Under the pieces are notes generated by a model. The model saw only the letters and a list, made by a program, of their open reading frames with translations. It made no database searches and was not told the DNA's origin. From Auxenochlorella pyrenoidosa (Eukaryota > Chlorophyta > Trebouxiophyceae > Chlorellales > Chlorellaceae), in contig KQ482038.1 in assembly GCA_001430745.1 (NCBI GenBank), positions 274,556 through 299,111 on the forward strand: DNA of 24,556 nt. The letters run 5' to 3'. Made by a program: the position numbers and the translations under genes. Each line of letters opens with the position of its first letter. Positions within the stretch are counted from its first letter, which is position 1. Of the stretch, positions 1 to 9,200 are shown piece after piece.

Positions 1-316
1 GTTGGGTTGGGCTGGGGGGGGGGGGGGCACCACAGGTGGGGATGGGTGTGGGGGTGGTGGAGGGGCCACCTTACAGATGAGCGCACAGTCGTCACAAGGG
101 TCGCGTGCACATCAGCCTGGGAGCAGACCGCTGGTGGGTGTTTGTGTGTGGGTGTGTGGGTGGTGTTGGGGCTAGGTAGGTAGGCAGAGTAGGGGTGGGG
201 GATGGGGGGCCTCGGGCGCACCTTGAGGGGCACAGCTTCGCTTCCTGCCCACAGGTGCTTGCCCCTCAATGGAGCTCCTACTCACCCCGCGCACCCGCGC
301 TTGCTTTCCCCTGCAG

Positions 317-407
317 GGTGGTGGATGGAGCGACGCTCGCGGGTTTTGCCCGTGCCTGGGCCGCCTACGTCGAGAGCCCGGGCAGGCTGCTGCTGCACCT
401 GCGGTAG
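317..407 (+). CDS. Terminal exon of a gene that begins left of the window
   Basis: A pyrimidine-rich stretch ending in CCTGCAG at 311-316 is followed by an open frame reading VVDGATLAGFARAWAAYVES and then PGRLLLHLR and a TAG stop at 405-407. The frame looks like an amphipathic C-terminal helix. A TGTAA poly(A) signal lies about 175 bases downstream. The G-rich sequence before it (1-316) looks intronic. A second CCCACAG acceptor ends at 253, so the exon could start earlier. The family cannot be named from 29 residues, and the rest of the gene is outside the window. Confidence 0.6.
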
Positions 408-417
408 CGCGGGTACC

Positions 418-460
418 GTGCCTGGCGTGCGCCAGCATGAGTGTGCCTGGCGTGCGCCAG
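418..460. repeat. Two copies of a 25-base unit carrying a small palindrome
   Basis: GTGCCTGGCGTGCGCCAG occurs at 418-435 and again, identically, at 443-460. Each copy contains the near-palindrome TGGCGTGCGCCA, so each can form a short hairpin. The repeat lies in the 3' untranslated region just after the stop at 407. Confidence 0.75.
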
Positions 461-581
461 CCAGAACACGTCGCAGCATGCGCCCAGCAGGCAGCCAGCA
501 GAGCAGGATGCCACCACGGCACACTGGTGACCAGCATTGGGCAGCATATGTAGCAGGAAAGGACCCAACGCAGTTGGCTGT

Positions 582-586
582 TGTAA
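582..586 (+). terminator. TGTAA poly(A) signal
   Basis: TGTAA is the usual chlorophyte polyadenylation signal. This copy lies 175 bases after the stop at 407, in the right orientation for the exon at 317-407. Confidence 0.5.
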
Positions 587-680
587 CTTGACGATGTGTT
601 GTTCTGTACACGTAGCATTGCCTGCCGCTTGCCACATTAGCCATGTACCCTGCCCATCCTGGCAAACAACCTATGTACCA

Positions 681-685
681 TTACA
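681..685 (-). terminator. TGTAA poly(A) signal of gene 1 (TTACA on the plus strand)
   Basis: It reads TGTAA on the minus strand, 167 bases downstream of the gene 1 stop at 852-854. Together with the plus-strand signal at 582-586 it defines closely spaced convergent 3' ends. Confidence 0.5.
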
Positions 686-851
686 GCAAAGTCACTGTGA
701 TGCTGCAGTGCGACCCCTCAGCCGCAGGTCACATAAACTTTGCATTGTGGGCGCAGCCAAGTCTCCAAGCTTGACTGCCAATCAGCGTCTGTGCGGCGCG
801 TGCACCTCGCAGCTGTTGACAGCAACCTAGGCAGGCCGGCCGCACCGCCCC

Positions 852-3678
852 TCATCCCTGAAAGCTCAGGCTAGATGCGCTGCTGCCGCTGGGTGAGAGC
901 GAGTCAAACTCCTCAAGCCCTGGCTGCCCCGGCTGCCATCGCTCCGATCCAGCCTCCATACGGTGAGGGCCTCCGTCCGCATGTGCCGCTGCCCAACCTG
1001 GGTGGTCGGCTGCCCCGCCAGCTGCTGTGCCGGGCTGTTCAGGCGGCTGGGGGTGGTGGTTCACGTGCCTTGCGTGGTGTTGCGCTCCCGGCTCATGGTG
1101 CCGCTGGTGCCGCCGCTCCTGCTGCTGCCACTGCTGCTGTGCCAGCTGCACGGCCACGTGCTGCGGCACCACACCTGGCGAGGGCAGCGGACGCGGCTGG
1201 GCCGCCAGCCAGCCGCGCAGGCGGGCTGCCTCGCCGGCGCCCAGGGGCCGCCCAAAGGCCTCTACTCTGCCAATGGCATGGTACAACTGCAGGCAGGAGG
1301 GCATGGAGGCAGGAGGGCAAACTGAGCCACGACAGGGGTCAGTTTTAGAAGTGAAGCAAGCAGGGGGCGCGCTTGCCATCGGCCACGTCAGGGATGGACG
1401 CAGCAGCCAGGCGCGGCCCTCGACTGGCCGACTCATGGAAACAAGGCACGGGAGAGCGCTCGTTTGATCTGACAGCGCGAGGTTGTACGCTCCAACACAC
1501 AAACACACAAATTGACACCAAAAACAAAAATTGGTGCTTCCAGCAAGTTTTGCAGCGAACCAAAAATTCACTGAGCCGAAAGCCGCACCTGCATGTCCTC
1601 CAGCTGGCGCTGCCGCTTGCCGTGCAGGTTGACCCTCAGGTAGCGGCCCAGGGGCAGGTCGGCCGGCAGAGGAAAGGTCTGCACCGCGTCTGCATGGGGT
1701 GGGGTGAGGGCACGGTGGGGGAAGCGGTAATGTGTGTGTTGGTAACTGCCCAGGGGCAGGTCGGCCGGCAGCGGGAAGGTCTGCACCGAGCCTGCAGTGG
1801 GGTGGGGCAGGGGGGGGGAAGCGGTAATGTGTGTGTTGGTAACGGCCCAGGGGTAGGGCGGCCGACTGCGGGAAGGTGTGCACCGCGTCTGCATGTGGGG
1901 GGATGGGTGTCAAGTGGGGCGGACTTGTTGGGTGGTTGGGGTTGGGAAACGTGGTGTGTTTGTGGCAGGGTGTGGATTTGGGGCGGAGAGGGGGGCAGCG
2001 GCGGTCCAAGAGCCGGCAGATGGCGCAGGACAGGCGGGGCCCGTCGTTGCTGAAATATAGTGCCTGCAGGGCCGAGAAAAACCTTGCCCCTCGGCACTCT
2101 TTCTCCCTCGGGTTCCCCACCTGTCGCCGCCACCGGGAACTTGACCGCCGGCGGCGCTAAGCTCCAGGGTGAGGGGCCGGCCTGGAAGGAAACAAAGCTT
2201 GGGGGGTAGACCGGGGCGCCCCACTGCAGAGGAGGAGGCGGGTGGGTTGGGGCATGGGGCATGGGGGTTTGGGGGCGTGGGGGTGGGGTGGGGGGTTCTC
2301 AACCCAACGATTGGGTTGACGGCCCGCGCACCGATACGCGACGGCGCCGCGCTGCCTGCGGCGCTGCCTTCGGCGCGAGGCAGGGTCAGCATGCGCACAG
2401 GTGCATCCCCACGCTGTGCCCGCGCTGCGCGCGGAACGCGGGCGGCAGCTGCCGCGGCGGCTTCACCTGGTACTGCGCCCGGAACACGGCGATCTGCACG
2501 TAACGCAGCAGGCACAGCGGCGAGCTGCAGGCCGGCAGGGGAAGAGTGGGTTGGGTTGCGTTGGTTTGGAGTTGGGTGGGGGGGCCTTTGAGGCGCGCAG
2601 ACCGTTCATTGAACGGGCCACCTGCCGTCCCGTGGCACGTGACAGTCCCCCCTGTAGGCGCACACTCAGCATCCCCCCAGTGCACTGCCCACGGCCCGGC
2701 ATGTTCTCCTGTTGGAGGCCTTTGGGAAGAGCTTGTCTGCGGGCAGAGCTGGCCCCTGAGAGTCGCGGCTGCATGTCCAGCCGCTGCAGCCCAGCCCAGC
2801 CGAGACCAGCATTGCACAGAGCAGCCGCTGCCGTCCTGGCCCCCTGCCTCAAGCCCGCGCAGGAGCAGCCCGCGGGCGCAGCCTGTGCGCCCCTAGCGCA
2901 CACTCGGCATTGAAAATCCGGCAGTTGAAGGAACGATGCTGCTCCAGAAGCTCACCGCAGCGTGTCAGCAGGCACTCGGCACAGCTTGTACAGCAGCAGC
3001 TCACCTCAGCTTGTACAGCAGGAACTCGGCACAGTCGGGGTCCTGCGAACCGGTGCTGCTCCAGAAGCTCGTGGCGTCATCCTCCAGGGTGCATCCTGCC
3101 GGTTTTTGATGCCCGGGATGGGGCGCAGAGGCAAGGGCGTGCAGCTTGGCGGCGTGGCCACGCAATGCCAGTGGCACAGGCTCCAGGCGCGACGTCCCCT
3201 GTATCACAGCAGCAGGTGCGCAGCGGGTGCAACCGAGCTTGGTTCGATGCCTCGCCCCGGTCCTTGCTATCCCGATGTAGAGGATGCAGGGCAGGCGAGG
3301 GCCTCACCGATGCCCTGCGTGGGCGCATCTGTGCTGCTGGCCTCCACCCCCTCGAGCAGCAGCGGCTCGCAGTCGTGCCGCTCGTCCAGCGACGGCGCCG
3401 GGAACTGGGGCTGCTCCGGCTCATCCCCTTCGTCGCAGAACCCAAAGCCTCGAGCCACCAGCACCTGAGGCAGGGGGGTGCACAAGGTCGAGCTCGATAC
3501 AGAGAGAGGCAACTGGGCAGGGGGAGGCGCCGGTGGCGGAGGCTGCGGAACTTCTGTTGGAGCGCGGCGCATGCGCCTGGTGGTTCGCACATAGCAGCAT
3601 CTTCACTCCTGCAACTCTGACCTGGCGAAAGGCGCGCATGAGGTGGCCTGGCGGCAAAGCGCCGGGGTGGTCTGCCAT
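852..3678 (-). CDS. Gene 1: At4g00755-like (F-box family) protein, multi-exon
   Basis: Exons whose phases join: 3622-3678 (start, MADHPGALPPGHLMRAFRQ), 3308-3464, 3005-3095, 2467-2524, 2121-2181, one uncertain exon within about 1990-2070, 1589-1689 and 852-1286 (stop TGA). Recognition rests on the order of motifs typical of the plant At4g00755 family as I remember it: EASSTD in 3308-3464; DDATSFWSSTGSQDPD then LLYKL in 3005-3095; YVQIAVFRAQYQ in 2467-2524; PPAVKF in 2121-2181; and LGRYLRVNLHGKRQRQLEDM joined to LYHAIGRVEAFGRPL across the last intron. The C-terminal 130 residues are a Gln/His/Pro-rich extension. Plant relatives carry an N-terminal F-box for SCF ubiquitin ligase assembly. The first 19 residues here are too short for one, so a role in SCF is not shown. 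The link between 2121 and 1689 is unresolved: the best-looking frame (ALYFSNDGP, about 2025-2055) has no clean donor. It is divergent from gene 2 and convergent with the exon at 317-407. Confidence 0.75.
1647..1895. repeat. Three tandem copies of a 3' splice site plus exon start
   Basis: Units begin at 1647, 1749 and 1846 (about 102, 97 and 50 bases). On the minus strand each unit carries an intron end (GCAG) followed by exon-like sequence ending in a version of LPADLPLG. Only the copy at 1589-1689 runs on into the full exon of gene 1. The other two diverge into intron sequence after the GGGC(A/C)GTTACC segment. Confidence 0.85.
2935..3075. repeat. Partial tandem copies of the 3' end of a gene 1 exon
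   Basis: GCTGCTCCAGAAGCTC occurs near 2938 and 3055. Versions of CAGCTTGTACAGCAGGAACT appear two to three times between 2959 and 3035. On the minus strand these are copies of the end of exon 3005-3095 (EFLLYKL and its AG|GTGAGC donor) echoed into the following intron. Confidence 0.75.
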
Positions 3679-3865
3679 TTAGGCGGCTACTGGGCCATCA
3701 AAGATGGTACACGAGTGATCTAATATGTTTGCCGGGTGCCTGAGCGCCGCTGGCTTGCCTTTTGGGGGAGCTTTCGCTGCCACCTCACAGCACGCCCATC
3801 ACAGCTTTGCGACGCCTTGCCGCTGCGGCATCGCTTTCGAGCGCCAGCCGCCGCACCCAGCATCT
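3679..3865. promoter_or_regulatory. Shared divergent promoter of genes 1 and 2
   Basis: Gene 1 starts at 3678 on the minus strand and gene 2 at 3866 (or in frame at 3725) on the plus strand. At most 187 bases therefore separate the two coding starts, and both promoters or 5' leaders must lie here. I see no clear TATA box. If gene 2 starts at 3725 the gap shrinks to 46 bases. Confidence 0.5.
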
Positions 3866-6076
3866 ATGGTCGGTGCCCACATTGTGCTGTACTCCACCTC
3901 CTGCGCGCCCACCGCCAAGGGCAAGGCGGATATCAACCGCATCAAGAACTTACTGGACGCCAAGCGTGTGCGATATGAGGAGGTTAGTAGGGGTTCAGCG
4001 ATCACAAACTTTTTGATTGGCTGTTGGTTTCTGCGGGCTTATCAGCAGTCTTCCCTGCCTCTGCTCCACCGGGATGCGCATTGCTGGCGGTTGCAGCGCC
4101 CTTGCTCCGTGACCAGTGGGAGCCCCCGCCTTCCGCCGCTGCTTCTGCCAACCGCTCGGCTGCCCTCCACCGCCCCGGGCCACGCACCCACCTCGCCACT
4201 TACGGCGGTCCCCATGCCCCGCAGGTCGATCTCGCCATGGAACCGCAGCGCCGCGAGGCCATGCTGGCCGGCAGCGACGGCGTGAGGGCCATCCCGCAGC
4301 TGCACGTCAACGGGCGCTACATCGGCGCCGCCGAGGATCTGCAGGCGCGGGTCGAGCTCGTTTTGTTTCTTGTTTTCTTCCTTCTTTTGTTCTTTTAGTG
4401 GGATCACAGCAGCAGCTTCCCTAGCGACACTCGTGACCCTGCCAAGACGACTGCCTGCATGTGGTCTTTGGTCCGAGCATGTGCTGCCAGCCGGCGACGC
4501 CGCTGCCCGCTGGCGGCCGACCGCCCTTCCTGCAACCGCACAGCTGCCTCGCTGCTCCGCTTGCCTCCCCGTCTAGCCTGTGTGCTTATCTCTGCCCCTA
4601 GCGAATAGGAAAATAGGAATCTACCTGCCCCCTGCAGGAGTTTGAGGACTGGGGCGAGCTCGACGACTTGCTCAGGGGACTGACGCCCGAGGAGCTGGCA
4701 GCAGCGGCGGCAGCAAAGGCCGCCTCCGAATTTGGCATCGCTGCCGTTTCGACACCGACGCCGGCGGCGCAGCCCGCCGTTCCAGCAGCAGCAGCAGCTG
4801 CAGTGGCGGCGGCAGGCGCAGCTGCAGCAGCGCCACTCGTAGCACAGGCAGGGACAGCAGAAGCACCGCCAGTGGCAATTGTGCCTCCGGCTGCACCCGC
4901 GGCCGTCCAGCAAGAGGCAGCGATAGCCCCTGAGCAGCTAGCAGAGCAGCCAGCGGGGCAGCAGGCGGCCGACACGCAGCAGGAGCAAGGAGGGGAGGCG
5001 GAAGACCCTGCGGCTGTGGCAGCAGGTGTGGCAGCAGCTGCTGTCCAGGCCGTTCTCACCGCAGCAACAGCAGAGGAGCAGCGGGCAGCAGCTGTAGCAC
5101 CCGACAGCGCTGCTGCGCAGCAGGCGGCGGCAGCAGAGTCGGCAGCAGCAGAGGCAGAGACGGAACAGGCGCTGGCGGCAGCAGCCTCCCGTCTGACGGC
5201 TGCAGCCTTCAGGAGCGCCCTTGCGGCAGCAGCAGAGGAGGAGCAGCGCCTGGCCAAGGCAGAGGCTGCAGAGGCCAAGCTTGCGGCTGCGGTGGCAGCA
5301 GCATTTGCCGAGCCCGCCGAGGCCCCGGCATCTGCGGCAGCACCGGCAGCAGCGCCTGCAGCCTCTGGCACGCCCGACCAGTCACTGGCGGAGGATCAGC
5401 AGGGCGCGGCAGCAGAAGAAGGACATCCGCCTGCTTCGCCCCCGCCCCCGGCAGCGCTTGCCGGGGACCCAGGCCACCTGGCAGCGGTACCATCCCCAGC
5501 CCAGGCCGGTGCCACGCCCGGGCGCACCTCGGCTGCCGCAGCGGCGGCAGTGGCGGCCATCCAGGCCTCTGCAGGCAGCATCATCGACCGGGCCCTCAAG
5601 GCCGCCCAGAAGCTGGACGCCGAGGAGCGGCAGCGGGGGCAGCAGCAGCGCCAAGGTCAGCCGGCGAGCGAGGCGGTGGCGGCGCTGGAGCAGGTGGCTG
5701 CGGAGCTGCCCTCCCCCGACGCGGCGCACCTCATCTGCAGGCAAGGCAGGCAGGGGATATAGGGCTCGGTGGGGGGCGCCTCGGCGCGGGCGCTCGGCGG
5801 GGGATGCAAGTGCTTGGCGGGGCGTCAATGCGCCCGTTGAAGCCATTGCCATTGGGGCCATTGCTGCAGCCACCCAGCTCTGGGGGTCCTCCTCGAGGGC
5901 CCACCCGCTGATGGTTCGTCGGCCTGGCGTCCCCTGACGGCCGGACGTCCCGCCCCACTCACGTCTGCACGGTTTGCTCCCGCTTCCGTCCCTGCAGCCC
6001 CATCAAGCTGCGCCCGGACCTGCCCGAGCTCCAGCAGGCTCAGCAGGCGCAGCAGGCGCAGCAGGCGCAGCAGTGA
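3866..6076 (+). CDS. Gene 2: SH3BGRL/glutaredoxin-like protein with Ala-rich tail
   Basis: Exons: 3866-3982, 4225-4344 (or to 4350), 4638-5745 (or to 5740) and 5997-6076. This gives about 474 residues. Residues 1-90 form a thioredoxin-fold domain of the SH3BGR/glutaredoxin-like type: an IVLYSTSCAPTAKGKADI first strand and helix, KNLLDAKRVRYEEVDLAM across intron 1, the cis-proline segment AIPQLHVNGRYIGAAEDLQ, and EFEDWGELDDLL across intron 2. The usual CxxC is reduced to one Cys (CAPT), as in SH3BGRL proteins, so classical dithiol activity is unlikely. About 350 Ala/Glu/Gln-rich residues follow, partly coiled-coil (EEEQRLAKAEAAEAKLAAA). The tail ends in IKLRPDLPELQ and four QQA-type repeats. 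Introns 2 and 3 appear to use GC donors (4345; 5746 or 5741). An in-frame upstream ATG at 3725 could add 47 residues; I prefer 3866 because the fold starts immediately after it. Confidence 0.78.
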
Positions 6077-6224
6077 GGCAGCGCCCGCCAGCGCGGCGGG
6101 CAGGCGCGCCGGCCGCCTCAGCGGACGGCACCGGGCGGATCGTTGCCCAGCAAGGCAGCAGTTCTAGTGTAGCAGGAGCCAGGAGTGACAGAACAGTGAG
6201 CAGGCTATCTAACAATCGCTCTTC

Positions 6225-9200
6225 ATGGCGGCAACAGCTGCAGCGACAGCCGCTCCTGTAACGCTTGCGCCGGCCGTGGACTGGTGCCAGGTGGTGGCAG
6301 CGCTGCAGGGCAGCGACGAGTGGGCACAGCTGCTGGGTGACCTGGCAGGCATCCCAGGCGGCCCCAGTGTGGCCGCCTTGCTGCGGCTGGCTGTGGCACG
6401 GGCGGCCGCGGCCGGGCCCGGCAGCGCTGGCGGGGCGGCGGGCGGCGGGCGGGAGCGGCTGGCAGAGGTGGTGCAGCAGGTGGCATGGGAGAAGCTGCAC
6501 ACCGGAGACTGGCACGTGGTGGCCGTGGCGTGGCGCGACGCCTACGCCGCCGCCTGCGTCCTGGCTGCCGCTGCCGGCCTGCCGGCGCGGCAGGAGGGGC
6601 AGCAGGCTGCGCCCGCGGCCCCACCGGCTGATGCTGACGCAGCGTCAAACGCCAGGCCAGGCTCGGGGCCGCATGCAGAGCAGCAGGGGGAGGCGGCTGC
6701 GCTGGCAGCGGCGCTGTGGCACCTGGACATGGCAGCAATCATGGGCGGCCCCCTGCTGCGGCCCCTGGTGGATGCTCTCATTGAAGAGCTGCAGCAGCGC
6801 TGGCAGGCCCTGCATGGAGGAGCTGCTGCTGCTGCTGCTGCCGCCGGCACAGCGGAGATGAAGGAGCAGGGGTGGGCGGAGCAGCCGGCGGGCAGCGAGG
6901 CAGGTGGGGAGCAGGCGGGCGAGCAGCCGGCAGCCAAGCGCGCCAGGACGGCCGGCGGAGAAGCGGCACCACCTGACGGCGCCGCTCCGGCAATAGCTGC
7001 GGCAGCACCAGGCGGTAACACTGCAGGAGCTGCACCAGCAGGAACAGCGGCAGCGGCAGGAACAGCTGAACCAGCGGCAGCAGCAAGAACCGCAGGAAAA
7101 GCGGCAGCGGCGGCAGCAGCAGAAACAGCACGAACAGAGGCAACGGCAGGAACAGCAGGAGCAGCTGCACCAGCAGGAACAGCGGCAGCTGAGGCGGCGC
7201 TGCTGCCGCCCTGGTCGCTGGGCCCCCGGGGCTCGCCCGTGGCCGCTGCCGAGCTGCCCTCTCTGGAGGCCTTCTGGCGGGACTACATGAGCCAGGGGAC
7301 GCCTGTGGTCATCAGCGGTGCGCTTGGCTGCGGGTTGGGGGGGGGGTCAGGATGGGGGCTTCCAGGAGACGCCTGTGGTCATCAGCGGTGCGCTTGGCTG
7401 CGGGTTGGGGGGGGGGGATCAGGATGGGGGCTTCCAGGAGACGTCTCTGGTCATCAGCGGCGCGCTTGGCTGCGGGGGTCAGAGCTGGAGTTGGAGCAAG
7501 GACTATTGCAGGGGTTGGAGCAGGCTGGGATGGGGGCTTTTGAGGAGAGCGGCTGCTGAGCTGCATGGCTGGGGTGCGTGGGCGCGCCAAACAGGGGCGT
7601 GCTGCTGCTGCGCAGCCGGGGTGGCATGGCGAGCCCAAGGCGCCAAGGCGATGACGGCCGGCAGTAGGTGGTCGCGGGATGCCGGCGCCTACGGCCCTTG
7701 CCATTGGCGCCCGCTCGTCCCCTGTTCCATCGCATGCCCCCACCTATCGGCACCTGTCTCGAGCCGCGCCCCTTCCCTCAATGCCCCGTCCGGACGCGTC
7801 CCCTTCCCCGTCCTGCAGGCGCCATGGCGGACTGGCCGGCGCTCTCCCTCTGGGCCGACCCCTCTTACCTCATCCGGGTGGCGGGGCCCCGCACTGTGCC
7901 TGTAGAGGTGGGGCTGGAGGGTTTGTGGCAACAGGGGCATTAGAGGGGTGGTGGGGCCCCGCGCTGTGCCCATGGAGGTGTGGCTGGAGTGGGGCCTTGC
8001 GGCAGGGCCAGCGGCAGGAGGGCATGAAGGGGGGAAGAGGTGTCCAGAGTAGCAAGGAGTCGAGAGGGCACGAGCGCCTGCCAGCAGGGGCCGTCCCCCG
8101 GCTGGCCGGCGGCCCCTCGGGTGGTGCATGTGTGGGCTCTTCTCCCGGCCTGGTGGGGACACATGCACCCTGCATCCGCGCTGCCCGCCTTGCACGCTGT
8201 CCTCGTGGCTCAGGGATTTACCTGCTCTTCAAGGGTTCCATTCTATTCTCTGCTTGATAGGAGGTCCCTGCCCTCCAGCCTGCAGGTGGGAGAGCACTAC
8301 CTGTCCGACCGCTGGGGCCAGCAGCTGATGACGCTGCAGCGCTTTGTGGAGGCCCACGTGCTGGGCCCAGCGTGCACAGCGGGACCGCAACAGGCAGAGC
8401 AGCAGGGCCGGCCCGGCGGCGCCTCGGCAGGGGGAGCAGCGGGGCTGCAGCGTGCACAGCGGCAGGGCGAGCCCGCGCCTGCACCCGCAGCGGCGGCGTC
8501 GGCAGCAGGGGATTCCTCTCTGGACCTGCAGCAGCAGCAGCAGCAGCAGCCGCAGGAGCAGGAGCAGCAAGAGGGGCAGCAGCAGCAGCAGGCTCAGGGT
8601 GTGCAGGAGGGGCAGCAGGAGCAGGAGCAGCAGGAGGGGCAGAAGGAGCAGCAGCAGGGTGTGCTGGAGGGGCAGCGGGAGCAGGGGCAGGAGGCGCCTG
8701 AGCAGCAGGAGGGGCAGGGTGTACAGGAGGGGCAGTCGGCGCCTGAGCAGCAGGAGGAGCAGGGTGTGCAGGAGCGTGCGCGCGGCTACCTGGCGCAGCA
8801 CCCGCTGTTTGACCAGATCCCGGCGCTGGCGGCCGACATCCGGGAGCCGCCCTACTGCTGCCTGGGGGAGGGCGAGGTGCAGAGCGTGAACGCCTGGTTC
8901 GGCCCCGCTAGCACGGTGAGCGCCGCCGCCGTCGGCGCGCAAGCGCCGCGCCCTGCCTGCTTTTTTGGCATTCGCCCTTGTTAGGCACGGTCGGCTGCCT
9001 TGCTGCCCACGGCAGACAGCCCCTCGCCTCTGGTCCTGCAGGGCTGCCGCGCAGGGATCAAGGGAGCGCCGTCTGCCCCGTTGCGCGGCCCCCACCCCCC
9101 GCTCCTTCTTCTGTCCCCTCGGCTGCGCAGGTCACCCCCTTGCACACCGACCCGCACCCCAACCTGCTGTGCCAGGCGGTGGGCCGCAAGTACGTGCGGC

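Noticed and set aside
1..60. G-rich start of the window as a possible telomere or telomere-adjacent sequence
   Set aside because: It is a poly-G run with GTTGGGTTGGG only once, with no repeated TTTAGGG-type unit; it fits G-rich intron sequence.
4598..5371. Long Ala/Ser-rich open frame on the minus strand
   Set aside because: It is the antisense shadow of the GC-rich, GCA-repeated coding exon of gene 2; it has no splice or family support.
8528..8785. CAG tract as a separate gene in another frame
   Set aside because: Alternative frames give only poly-Ser/Arg or poly-Ala; the Gln frame is continuous with JmjC sequence on both sides.
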